Of a stretch of 64,000 nt of DNA, positions 42,481-50,557 are shown one piece after another. Position 1 is the first letter of the stretch. Each line of letters opens with the position of its first letter. Source of the DNA: Pseudomonadota bacterium (GTDB taxonomy: Bacteria; Pseudomonadota; Gammaproteobacteria; Burkholderiales; Burkholderiaceae_C); NCBI GenBank assembly GCA_021848345.1, contig JAJZUV010000001.1:124001-188000 (forward strand), given 5' to 3'. Position numbers and translations under genes: made by a program. The notes beneath the pieces were generated by a model, which was given only the letters and a program-made list of their open reading frames with translations, was not told the origin of the DNA and ran no database searches.

Positions 42481-43206
42481 TCAGGCGCCGGCTTGCAGGT
42501 CCATCCAGGCGAGCAGGGCGTCGCAAACCGCCCGCGGCTGTTCCATGGTCACCATGTGCCCGCTGTGTTCGATGAGCACCAGGCGCGAGCCGGGCAGCAG
42601 CGCCTGCATCTCCTCGTGCCGGACCGGCGGGCTCCAGGTGTCGTCGCGCCCGCAGCCCAGCAGCACCGGGCACTGCAGGCCGGCCAGCACGCCCCGGGCA
42701 TCGGGGCGGCCCAGCAGCGCGCGGATCTGCGCCTCGTAGATCGCCGGGGTCTTGCGCTCCAGCATGTCCAGGATGGATTCGAACACCGGCGAGTCCCAGC
42801 GCGAGGGGTGCACCATGCCGCGGGCCCAGTCGCGTGCCATCGCGCGCATGCCGCGCTCGCGCGCGATCCCCAGCCACTCCATGCGCCGCGCGCGCTCGCG
42901 TTCTCCGGCCTCTCCGGCGGGCAGCGGGTCGATGCCGGTGTCCAGCAGCGCCAGGCGTTGCACGCGCTCCGGGGCCAGACGCAGCACTTCCAGCGCCACG
43001 CGCCCGCCCATCGAATGCCCGGCCAGCGCGAAGCGCTCGGCGGGCGCGCCCTCGAGCACGCTGCGCGCCATGGCCTGCAGGGAGTCGAGCTCGCCGTAGT
43101 CGGGAACCTGGCATGCGACCCCACGCGCCGCCAGGGCTTCGACCTGCGCGCTCCACACGGCCTCGTCGCACAGCAGGCCGGGCAGCAGGATGCAGTGGGC
43201 GGTCAT
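42481..43206 (-). CDS. Alpha/beta-fold hydrolase
   Basis: The product has 241 residues. The nucleophile elbow is AGHSMGG with Ser65, the acid is in GCGRDDTWSP and the His is in EHSGHMV, a complete triad. LLPGLLCDEAVW near the N-terminus resembles the carboxylesterase/BioH-like branch. It is cytoplasmic; the substrate is unknown. Its start overlaps the TetR stop (ATGA at 43203-43206), so it is the last gene of an MFS pump-TetR-hydrolase operon. It may detoxify the same compound the pump exports. Confidence 0.88.
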   Translation of the reverse strand: MTAHCILLPGLLCDEAVWSAQVEALAARGVACQVPDYGELDSLQAMARSVLEGAPAERFALAGHSMGGRVALEVLRLAPERVQRLALLDTGIDPLPAGEAGERERARRMEWLGIARERGMRAMARDWARGMVHPSRWDSPVFESILDMLERKTPAIYEAQIRALLGRPDARGVLAGLQCPVLLGCGRDDTWSPPVRHEEMQALLPGSRLVLIEHSGHMVTMEQPRAVCDALLAWMDLQAGA

Positions 43207-43820
43207 GGCGCGGCTCCGGCAGCGCGCCCACCGTCTTCGGCGCCTCGCCCCAGTGCGAGCGCGGCGTCCGCGGCAGCCCGCAGGAAGCGCGCGGACAGCG
43301 CGGGGTCCTGCATCAGTCGGGCCATGAGCAAGCCGCCCACCATCGTGGACAGGATGGCGATGGACGCGCCGCGCGTGGCCTCGTCCGGCTCGGCCGACAG
43401 GATCCCGTCCAGCAGGTCCAGGTAGCCGCGGGCCTCGGCCTCGAAGATCTCACGCAATCGCGCGTCGCCGCGGCGAGCGGCATCGGCGCCCAGCGCGACG
43501 AAGGCGCAGCCGTCCGCCACACGGTCGCGGTGCTCCGGCGACAGGTATCCCCGCACGAAGCTGGCCAGCGCATCCCCGCGCGCGCCGGCGACCTCGTGGG
43601 TCCAGCGCGCGCGCCCTCGGGACAACGCGCGTTCGGCGGCCTGGCGGACCAGGTCCTCCTTGGATTCGAAGTTCTTGTAGAAACCGCCGTGGGTCAGCCC
43701 CGCGGCCTGCATGACCTCGCTCAGGCCGATGCCGTCGAATCCGCGGTCGCGAAACAGGCGCGCCGCGGAGGCGATGACCTCCTGGCGGTTCTTCTCGGCT
43801 TGTTCCTTGCTTACCTTCAT
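43203..43820 (-). CDS. TetR/AcrR family regulator of the efflux operon
   Basis: The product has 205 residues. The HTH is canonical: ASAARLFRDRGFDGIGLSEVMQAAGLTHGGFYKNFESKEDL. The C-terminal ligand domain resembles TetR proteins associated with MFS pumps. Its start overlaps the pump stop by four bases and its stop overlaps the hydrolase start by four, so all three genes are translationally coupled. The likely operator is the inverted repeat at 45431-45462, upstream of the pump. Confidence 0.9.
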   Translation of the reverse strand: MKVSKEQAEKNRQEVIASAARLFRDRGFDGIGLSEVMQAAGLTHGGFYKNFESKEDLVRQAAERALSRGRARWTHEVAGARGDALASFVRGYLSPEHRDRVADGCAFVALGADAARRGDARLREIFEAEARGYLDLLDGILSAEPDEATRGASIAILSTMVGGLLMARLMQDPALSARFLRAAADAALALGRGAEDGGRAAGAAP

Positions 43821-45412
43821 GCGTTGGACCCGGAAGGGTGATGGGGCACCGGCAGGGTTTCCTCGTGACTTACCAGCAGCCAGCTCAGCACCGCCGAAAC
43901 CGCGGCGACCGTCGCCGCCGCGAGCAGCACGTCGACGAAGCCCTGCGCGAAACCGGCGCGCGCCAGGGACTGCAGACCTCGCGCGGCGGCCGGGGAAAGC
44001 CCCGCCGTCGCGCCCGCCGGATCGCCCGCCACGATATGCGAAACCAGCGTGCCGACCGGAGCATAAGGCCTTGTCGCGCCGGCCAGCGCGGCGGCCAGGT
44101 AATGGCGCGTGCGCCCGACCAGCACGACCCCCAGGGCCGTGATCCCGACCACCAGTCCGACAAAGCGAAGCGTGGCGCCTATGCCGGAGGCCATGCCGGC
44201 GCGTTGCGGCGGGATCACGCTCATCGCCACCTTGGCCGTCTCGCCATTGAGCAGCCCCGCGCCGCAGCCTGTCCAAGCCATGCCGACGGCCACCGCGGCA
44301 TAGCCCGCGTGCCCGGCGATCAGCCAGGCCGTCAGCGCATTGCCCGAGGCCGTGATCCAGAGGCCGGCGCCGAGCAGCGTGCGTCCCGACATCCGATGCG
44401 CGAGCGCCGTGGTCGCGCGCGGCACGATGAACAGCGGCAGTGCGAAGGGCAGCATGCGCAGGCCGGCCGCCGCGGGCCCGAAGCCGAAGGCGTTCTGCAG
44501 ATACAGGGGCAGGTAGGTCAGCATGACCTGCGCGGAGGCCGCGAAGCCCAGCATGGCGACGCTGCTGCCCAGGAAGGTGCGTCTGCGGAACAGCGCGAGA
44601 TCCACCATCGGCCGCGCCTGCACCCGCTCGGCGATCACGAAGCCGACCGCGAGCACGGCGCCGCCCGCGAGGCGCAGCAAGGTCGAGCGACTGCCCCAGC
44701 CCGCGGTGTTGGCGTCGATCATGGCCCACACGATCAGGAACAGCGCGCTGCCGAACAGCAGCATGCCGGCCAGGTCGACGCGCCGGGCGTCCGGATCCGA
44801 GGACTCCTCCACGCTGGACAGGCTCAGCGCCAGCAGCGCGATGCCCACCGGCACGTTGACGATGAACACCCAGCGCCAGCCGAAGGCGGCGGTCACCGCG
44901 CCGCCCACGACCGGACCCAACGCGACCGCCACGCCCATGACCGTGCCCCAGACGGCAAAGGCATGGGCGCGTTGCGGGCCGCGGAACACATGACCCAGCA
45001 CGGCCAGCGCGGCGCTGAGCTGCAGCGCCCCGCCGATGCCCTGCAGGGTGCGCGCGGCGTTCAGGATGCGAGCGTCGGGCGCGAGACCGCACAGCAGCGA
45101 GGCCAGCGTGAACACCACCAGCCCGCTGAGCATCAGCCGGCGCCGCCCGAAGCGGTCGGCCAGCGCGCCGGCGGGCATCAGGCAGGCGGCGAAGCTCAGG
45201 ATGTAGGCGCTCACCACCCATTCGATGTCCGCGAAGGAGGTTCCCAGGCTGCGGGCGATGGCGGGCAGCGACACCGCGACCACGTTCGAGTCCAGCATGA
45301 GCATGAAGGAAACCCCCGAGACGCTGAGCAGCACCCGCGCGGCGCGCCCCGAGATGCGCGTTGCCGCGGGCCTTGCGGCCGCTTGTGCAGAGCCGCTTTC
45401 GATCGACGCCAT
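43817..45412 (-). CDS. MFS drug efflux transporter, DHA2 (EmrB/QacA) type
   Basis: The product has 531 residues with about 14 membrane helices. Early motif D1-like VSFMLMLDSNVVAVSLPAIA and the loop GALADRFGRRRLMLSG (motif A) are typical, and LGPVVGGAVTAAFGWRW is motif C of drug:H+ antiporters. It should export hydrophobic drugs with proton exchange. It heads a tightly overlapping operon with a TetR regulator and a hydrolase. An inverted repeat lies 19 bases upstream of its start. Confidence 0.92.
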   Translation of the reverse strand: MASIESGSAQAAARPAATRISGRAARVLLSVSGVSFMLMLDSNVVAVSLPAIARSLGTSFADIEWVVSAYILSFAACLMPAGALADRFGRRRLMLSGLVVFTLASLLCGLAPDARILNAARTLQGIGGALQLSAALAVLGHVFRGPQRAHAFAVWGTVMGVAVALGPVVGGAVTAAFGWRWVFIVNVPVGIALLALSLSSVEESSDPDARRVDLAGMLLFGSALFLIVWAMIDANTAGWGSRSTLLRLAGGAVLAVGFVIAERVQARPMVDLALFRRRTFLGSSVAMLGFAASAQVMLTYLPLYLQNAFGFGPAAAGLRMLPFALPLFIVPRATTALAHRMSGRTLLGAGLWITASGNALTAWLIAGHAGYAAVAVGMAWTGCGAGLLNGETAKVAMSVIPPQRAGMASGIGATLRFVGLVVGITALGVVLVGRTRHYLAAALAGATRPYAPVGTLVSHIVAGDPAGATAGLSPAAARGLQSLARAGFAQGFVDVLLAAATVAAVSAVLSWLLVSHEETLPVPHHPSGSNA

Positions 45413-45430
45413 GATGATTCCGCTCCCGCT

Positions 45431-45462
45431 GGATGTTGTTAGTTAGATGATGAACGACATCC
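45431..45462. promoter_or_regulatory. Inverted-repeat operator upstream of the efflux operon
   Basis: GGATGTTGTT (45431-45440) and AACGACATCC (45453-45462) are inverted at nine of ten positions around a 12-base spacer. The element ends 19 bases before the pump start on the minus strand. It is the best candidate for the binding site of the TetR protein encoded in the operon. Confidence 0.55.
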
Positions 45463-45621
45463 TACATGGGAAGCGAGGCCCTTGCTTGGCCTGGCGAAAT
45501 GGAACAGTAGCCATACGGTCATTGAAGCCTTCGAGCGCGATCATGGCTTCGGTTTTATGATGACGAAAATCGTAAATGGCTCCAACCCTGGGGCCGTCGA
45601 TTCTTCTCAGGGAGTCGTCTC

Positions 45622-46326
45622 ATGAACATCGGGAATTGCGTCGCGCTGGTCACCGGCGCCAATCGGGGTCTGGGCGCGGCCTTCGTGCGCAGCCTTCGAG
45701 CCGCAGGAGCGGCGAGGATCTATGCCGCGTCGCGCGGTCCCCTGGCTGCGGACACGCAGGGCGTGGTCCCGGTGCGTCTCGACGTGAACCGACCCGAGCA
45801 GGTCCAGGCGCTGGCAGCCGAACTCGGGGACGTGAATCTGTTGATCAACAATGCCGGGGTCGCGGAGTTCGGGGAACTGCTGGCGCCGGAATCCACCGAC
45901 GCACTGCGTCGCCAATTCGAGACCAACGCCTTGGGGCCGTTGCGCCTGGTGCAGGCCTTCGCGCCCGTGCTCAAGCGCAACGGCGGCGGGGGCGTGATCA
46001 ACGTCGTCTCCGTGCTGAGCTGGCTGACCCTGCCGGGCAGCGGGGCCTACAGCGCGTCGAAGGCCGCGTCCTGGGCGCTGGGCAACGCGCTGCGCGGGGA
46101 ACTGAAGGTGCAGGGCACGGAACTGCTTGCGGTGCATTGCGCCTTCGTCGACACCGACATGAGCCGCGGCATGCATGGCGACAAGCTCGATCCGGACCAA
46201 CTGGCGCGCCTCAGCCTGCAGGCGCTGCAGGCCGGTCACGCGGAACTGCTGGCCGATGCGACGACGCGTCAGGTGCACGCCGGCCTGGCGGGGCAACCGG
46301 CGGTCTATCTGGGTGCGGCCGCCTGA
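45622..46326 (+). CDS. Short-chain dehydrogenase/reductase (SDR)
   Basis: The product has 234 residues. The cofactor motif is TGANRGLG, with INNAGVA, the catalytic Ser in VVSVLSWL and YSASK (Tyr and Lys). It is a classical cytoplasmic SDR of unknown substrate. CAGGGAG lies just before the ATG. The 209-base gap to the efflux pump holds the pump operator and this gene's promoter; ACGAAAATCGT (near 45562) is a short palindrome that could bind a regulator. It converges on the MFS gene 14 bases away. Confidence 0.9.
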   Translation: MNIGNCVALVTGANRGLGAAFVRSLRAAGAARIYAASRGPLAADTQGVVPVRLDVNRPEQVQALAAELGDVNLLINNAGVAEFGELLAPESTDALRRQFETNALGPLRLVQAFAPVLKRNGGGGVINVVSVLSWLTLPGSGAYSASKAASWALGNALRGELKVQGTELLAVHCAFVDTDMSRGMHGDKLDPDQLARLSLQALQAGHAELLADATTRQVHAGLAGQPAVYLGAAA

Positions 46327-46339
46327 GGCCAGGCGGGGC

Positions 46340-47656
46340 TCAGATCGGCCGGTGTCGCAAGGCCCGCTTGATTTCCAGCGCGATCGCGGCCAGCAGTCCG
46401 GGGACGCCGACGATCAGGAAGATCGTGGCCAGGCCGACATGGCGCGCCGCCAGCAAGCCGACCAGGAACGATCCAGCGACACCGCCGAAACGGCCGATGC
46501 CCAGCATCCAGCCGATGCCGGCTCCGCGGCCCTGCGTGGGGTAGTAGGCGGCGGCCAGCGCGGGCATCGAGGACTGCGCGGTGTTCATCAGCGCGCCGCC
46601 GGCGAACACGGTCAGCGTGAGCAGGCCGAGGTTGCCCATCACGTGGCCGATCAGGTAGATCAGCACGGCGGTCAGCGCATAGGCGGCCGCGACCACGCGA
46701 TCGGCCTGGAATCGGTCCATCAGCATGCCGGCCGCCACGGCGCCGATGCCGCCCAGCGGGAACAGCGCTGTGATCAACGTGGCCTGGCGCGGCGCCATGC
46801 CGGCGTCCTTGAACAGGATGGGCATCCAGTTGATCAGGGCGTAGAAGATCACCAGGCCCATGAAATAGGCGATCCACAGCATCACCGAGCCGGCCAGGTG
46901 CGAGCGGCCCAGCACTGCGGCGAGCCCGCGCGGGCCGTGCTTGTCCTCGGCGGCATCGAGCACGAAGTGCTCGACCTCGCGGGCGCGGGGCGAAATGCGC
47001 GCGAGAATCTCGCGCGCCCGCGCGCCGTCGATCCCGCGTGCCAGCAGGTAGCGCACCGATTCGGGCAGGCGCCATTGCAGCAGCAGCGCCAGCAGCAGCG
47101 GCACGATGCCGCCCACCAGCAGCACGCTGCGCCATCCCCACAGCGGAATCATCCAGGCGGCCAGGAAGCCGCCGCCCGCGGCGCCGATGGGAAAGGCGCA
47201 GAACATCGCGTTGGTGAACATGGCGCGGCGACCCGACGGGGAGAATTCGCCGGTCAGCGCCACCGCGCCCGGGGCCGCCGCGCCCAGGCCGAAGCCGGTG
47301 AACAGGCGCATCACGGTGAGCATGCGCAGGTCCGCGGCGAAGCTGGCCAGCAGGCTGGCCGCGCCGAACACCAGCAGCGCGCCGAACAGCACCTTCTTGC
47401 GTCCGATGCGGTCGGCCAGCGGCCCGGCGATCAGCGGGCCGGCGGCGAAGCCCACCAGCGCGGCGCTGAGCACCGGCCCCAGATCGCCGCGTTGCAGGCC
47501 CCATTGCTGCAGCAGCGACGGCGCGATGTAGCCGATGGCGGCCGTGTCGAACCCGTCCATCAGGATGATCGTGAAACACAGCGCGACGATCAGCCACTGG
47601 AAAGGCGAGAAGGGCGAGGTGTCGATGAATTCCTGCAGGTCCTGGGTGTTGCGCAT
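46340..47656 (-). CDS. MFS transporter, aromatic acid:H+ symporter type
   Basis: The product has 438 residues and 12 predicted helices. LIVALCFTIILMDGFDTAAIGYIAPSL carries the DGxD-type motif of the first helix in the AAHS family (PcaK, BenK). PLADRIGRKKVLFGA is motif A. Known relatives import benzoate, 4-hydroxybenzoate or similar acids. It lies 42 bases downstream of the ThDP-dependent enzyme and is probably the importer of its substrate. A LysR regulator lies upstream of both on the same strand. Confidence 0.9.
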   Translation of the reverse strand: MRNTQDLQEFIDTSPFSPFQWLIVALCFTIILMDGFDTAAIGYIAPSLLQQWGLQRGDLGPVLSAALVGFAAGPLIAGPLADRIGRKKVLFGALLVFGAASLLASFAADLRMLTVMRLFTGFGLGAAAPGAVALTGEFSPSGRRAMFTNAMFCAFPIGAAGGGFLAAWMIPLWGWRSVLLVGGIVPLLLALLLQWRLPESVRYLLARGIDGARAREILARISPRAREVEHFVLDAAEDKHGPRGLAAVLGRSHLAGSVMLWIAYFMGLVIFYALINWMPILFKDAGMAPRQATLITALFPLGGIGAVAAGMLMDRFQADRVVAAAYALTAVLIYLIGHVMGNLGLLTLTVFAGGALMNTAQSSMPALAAAYYPTQGRGAGIGWMLGIGRFGGVAGSFLVGLLAARHVGLATIFLIVGVPGLLAAIALEIKRALRHRPI

Positions 47657-47698
47657 GGGTCTTGTCTCCGGAAGGTTCTTGTGTGCGCGATGCCCGGC

Positions 47699-49417
47699 TC
47701 AGAGTGCGCCGACCTGCACGTCGAGCACCGCGGCGCGTCCCTCGTCCAGCGCCGCGAAGGCCTCGCGCAGTGCCGGCTCGACCTCGTCGGCGCGGCTGAT
47801 CCGGCGTCCCCATGCGCCGCCGGCCGCGGCGGCGATGCCGGCGTGATCGGGCGCCGGCGCGAAGGACACGCCCAGGTCCTCGGAGCGGCCCACGGCGTCG
47901 CCCGCATGCAGCGCCAGCGCCGACAGCTTGGGGGACTTCCAGCCGCCGTTGTTGAAGATCACGGTGAGGAAGGGGGCGGCATAGCGCCGCGCCATCCAGT
48001 GCACCGACGAGGGCACCGAGAACAGGTAGGAGCCGTCGCCGCACATGACCACGACCCGGGAGCCGGGGCGCATCAGGCGCACGCCGAGGGCGGCACCGCC
48101 GCTCCAGCCCAGCGATCCGCCGCCGCTGGCCAGCAGACTGCCGGGCTGGGTCAGGCGCAGGTGGTTGATCACCGTGTGGTAGTTGGAGATCCCTTCGTTG
48201 CACACGACGGTGTCCGCGTCGATGTGGCGCCGCAGGCAGGCGCTCAGGTACTCGGGCGTGATGCACGCGTCGGCCGGGCGGAGCTCCAGCTGCGCCAGCT
48301 CGGCGTCGCGCCGCGCGTGCAGCGCCGCGATGCGCGCGCGGCGCTGCTCGATGGCCTGTTCGGGCAGCGCGCGGCGATCGAGTTCGGCGTCGAGCTGAAG
48401 CAGCGCGCACAGCGCATCGGCCTGCGCCGAGCGTTCGGCGCCGATGTACCACAGGGGCATGGCCTGCTTGAGCGCGTCCACGTCGATGTGGAAGATCCTC
48501 GCGTCCCGCGCCGGCCGGTTCACGGTGGGAATCCAGGGCACGTCGCTGTCGAGCACCAGCACCACGTCGGCCTCGGCCAGCAGCGGGTTCTGCACCGGCT
48601 GGTTCCACTGGTTGCCCAGGTACATGGGGTCGTCGCTGGGCAGGTTCAGGCAGGACGGCGCCGACTCGCACACCGGGATGGCCAGGCGCGTGCTCAGGCG
48701 CTGCAGTGCGCGCACGGCCTCGGGGCGCCGTCCCAGATGCGAGGTGACGATCAGCGGCGCGCGCGCCCCGCACAGCGCGTCGGCCAGTTCCTTCAGCATG
48801 GCGGGTGCGAGCGCCAGCGGCTCCAGCGGCCGGGCCAGCACCGGCGCGGCCTCCAGCGCGGGAACCTCCTGCTCCAGCACCTCGCGCGCGGCGCTGAGGT
48901 AGACCGGTCCCTGCGGCGCGCTGCAGGCGATGCGCAGCGCGCGCGCGAGCACCTGCGGCACATTGTGGCCGACGCGGATCTCGTAGTCGTACTTCATGTA
49001 GCCGCGCACGATGCCGTGCTGATCGTGCACGTCCTGGATCCAGTGGATGAACTCGTTGCGGCTGCCGCGCAGCTCGCCCTCCTGGGTCAGCGGCGAGGCC
49101 CCGGCGAAGATCAGCACCGGCACGCGCCCGCGCGCGGCGTTGTGCACCGCGCCGGCCAGCGCCTGGGTGCCGCACTCCACGTGCACCACCACCGCCTGCG
49201 GACGCCCGCTGGCCAGCGCGCAGCCGTGCGCGGCCGACAGCGCGACCATCTCGTTCGGGCAGGTGATCAGGCGCGGCAGCGCGCGGCCGTGCTCGCGGGC
49301 CTGCTCGATGGCTTCGAGCAGCGGCGGATGGTCGCTGCCGAGGTTGGCGAACAGGAATTCGATGCCGAGCTGCTGCAGGCTGTCGAGCAGCAGCGCGGCC
49401 GTGGTCTGGTTGGGCAT
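47699..49417 (-). CDS. Thiamine diphosphate-dependent enzyme of unknown substrate
   Basis: The product has 572 residues with the three-domain layout of acetolactate synthase, benzoylformate decarboxylase and relatives. The N-terminal ThDP glutamate is in TCPNEMVALSAAHG. The cofactor motif is GDGSYLFSVPSSVHWM, then FLTVIFNN, the GDG-x26-NN form. It is cytoplasmic. It has no FAD-specific acetolactate synthase features that I can point to and no small subunit nearby, so it is probably a 2-oxo-acid decarboxylase or lyase. ATG 49417 gives the family-typical start; longer in-frame starts lie in the gap to the LysR gene. It is followed by an aromatic-acid-type importer. Confidence 0.85.
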   Translation of the reverse strand: MPNQTTAALLLDSLQQLGIEFLFANLGSDHPPLLEAIEQAREHGRALPRLITCPNEMVALSAAHGCALASGRPQAVVVHVECGTQALAGAVHNAARGRVPVLIFAGASPLTQEGELRGSRNEFIHWIQDVHDQHGIVRGYMKYDYEIRVGHNVPQVLARALRIACSAPQGPVYLSAAREVLEQEVPALEAAPVLARPLEPLALAPAMLKELADALCGARAPLIVTSHLGRRPEAVRALQRLSTRLAIPVCESAPSCLNLPSDDPMYLGNQWNQPVQNPLLAEADVVLVLDSDVPWIPTVNRPARDARIFHIDVDALKQAMPLWYIGAERSAQADALCALLQLDAELDRRALPEQAIEQRRARIAALHARRDAELAQLELRPADACITPEYLSACLRRHIDADTVVCNEGISNYHTVINHLRLTQPGSLLASGGGSLGWSGGAALGVRLMRPGSRVVVMCGDGSYLFSVPSSVHWMARRYAAPFLTVIFNNGGWKSPKLSALALHAGDAVGRSEDLGVSFAPAPDHAGIAAAAGGAWGRRISRADEVEPALREAFAALDEGRAAVLDVQVGAL

Positions 49418-49508
49418 GGATCGTCCCGTGGTCCGGAATGCGGGCTGGACGGCCAGTCTAGACAGGCCTTCCGGCGCGGGACAATGCCCCCTGCCGCATT
49501 TGGGATAT

Positions 49509-50402
49509 TCACGGAATCGATGGTTCGCGCTCGTCTCGGTAGAGCTCGAGGAACAGGTCGCGGAACCAGCGCAGCCCGGGGTCGGTCGTATAACGCCGGT
49601 GCCAGTGCAGACTAACGCGGATGGGCGGCGGCGAGCCCGGCGCCTGGCGCACTTGCAGCGGCGTGCCGGGCATCCACTGCGCCACCTGGTCGGCCACGTT
49701 GCGCGGCAGCAGCACCGCGAGATCGTTGCGCGCCAGCAGCGCGGGCAGCACCATGAAATTGGGCAGCCACAGCCGGATGCGCGATTCCAGTCCCGCCGCG
49801 CGCAGGATCTCCAGGGTCTGCGGATGGGAAGTGACCGCCGCGTAGTCGGCATCGGCCTGTGCGTGCTCGGCGCGGCGAAGTTCCACGTAGCGTTCGACCA
49901 GTACCGGTTCCGACACCAGGCCCTGGTCGTGCAGGTGCGGCAGATAACCCACGGCCAGGTCCAGGCGGGCGGCGTCCAGCGCGGCCGCCAGTTCGGTCGA
50001 GGGGATCTGGGGCAGTTCCAGCGTGATGCCGGGGGCGCGACGACGCAACTCGGCCAGCAGGCCGGGCAGGAAGGCCACGCTGCCGAAATCGGTCATGTAC
50101 ACGCGCAGCGTGCGGGTGCTGCGAACGGGGTCGAACTGCAGGTGCTCGTCGAGCATGGCCTGCAGGTTGCGCAGCGCCGGCCCCAGCGCCGCCGCGACGC
50201 GATCGGCCACCACGGTGGGCGCCATCCCCGACTGGTGGCGCACGAACAGCGGGTCCGAGAACAGCAGGCGCAGGCGGGTCAGCCCATGGCTGACCGAAGG
50301 CTGGGTGAGCCCGATGCGCACCGCCGCGCGACTGACGCTGCGCTCGGCGTACACCGCATCGAAGATCTTCAGCAGGTTGAGATCGACCCCGTGGAGTTCC
50401 AT
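49509..50402 (-). CDS. LysR family regulator of the ThDP enzyme/importer unit
   Basis: The product has 297 residues. The HTH (NLLKIFDAVYAERSVSRAAV, RIGLTQPSVSHGLTRLR, FVRHQSGMAPT) is of the NodD/NahR-like branch, whose members respond to aromatic or related compounds. The ligand domain follows. It lies upstream of the ThDP enzyme on the same strand, with a 91-base gap. A 20-base imperfect palindrome lies 74 bases before its start and may be its own site, also reaching the divergent ClC gene. Confidence 0.9.
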   Translation of the reverse strand: MELHGVDLNLLKIFDAVYAERSVSRAAVRIGLTQPSVSHGLTRLRLLFSDPLFVRHQSGMAPTVVADRVAAALGPALRNLQAMLDEHLQFDPVRSTRTLRVYMTDFGSVAFLPGLLAELRRRAPGITLELPQIPSTELAAALDAARLDLAVGYLPHLHDQGLVSEPVLVERYVELRRAEHAQADADYAAVTSHPQTLEILRAAGLESRIRLWLPNFMVLPALLARNDLAVLLPRNVADQVAQWMPGTPLQVRQAPGSPPPIRVSLHWHRRYTTDPGLRWFRDLFLELYRDEREPSIP

Positions 50403-50475
50403 GGACTGGCCCGTCGCGAACTGCCGCCGATGGTACCCGGCGCGGGCGGGCGATCCGCCGCGGTACCCATGGGGA

Positions 50476-50495
50476 CATATTCGAATTCAAGTATG
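50476..50495. promoter_or_regulatory. 20-base imperfect palindrome between lysR and the ClC gene
   Basis: CATATTCGAA (50476-50485) and TTCAAGTATG (50486-50495) are inverted at eight of ten positions with no spacer. The site lies in an AT-rich pocket midway between the divergent starts at 50402 and 50558. LysR proteins commonly bind such elements. Confidence 0.45.
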
Positions 50496-50557
50496 CTTTT
50501 TGCCGATTTGCTCTCCAGACTTCCATCGCGAGCGGCCGGGCGCCGCCGGGCATCGTC

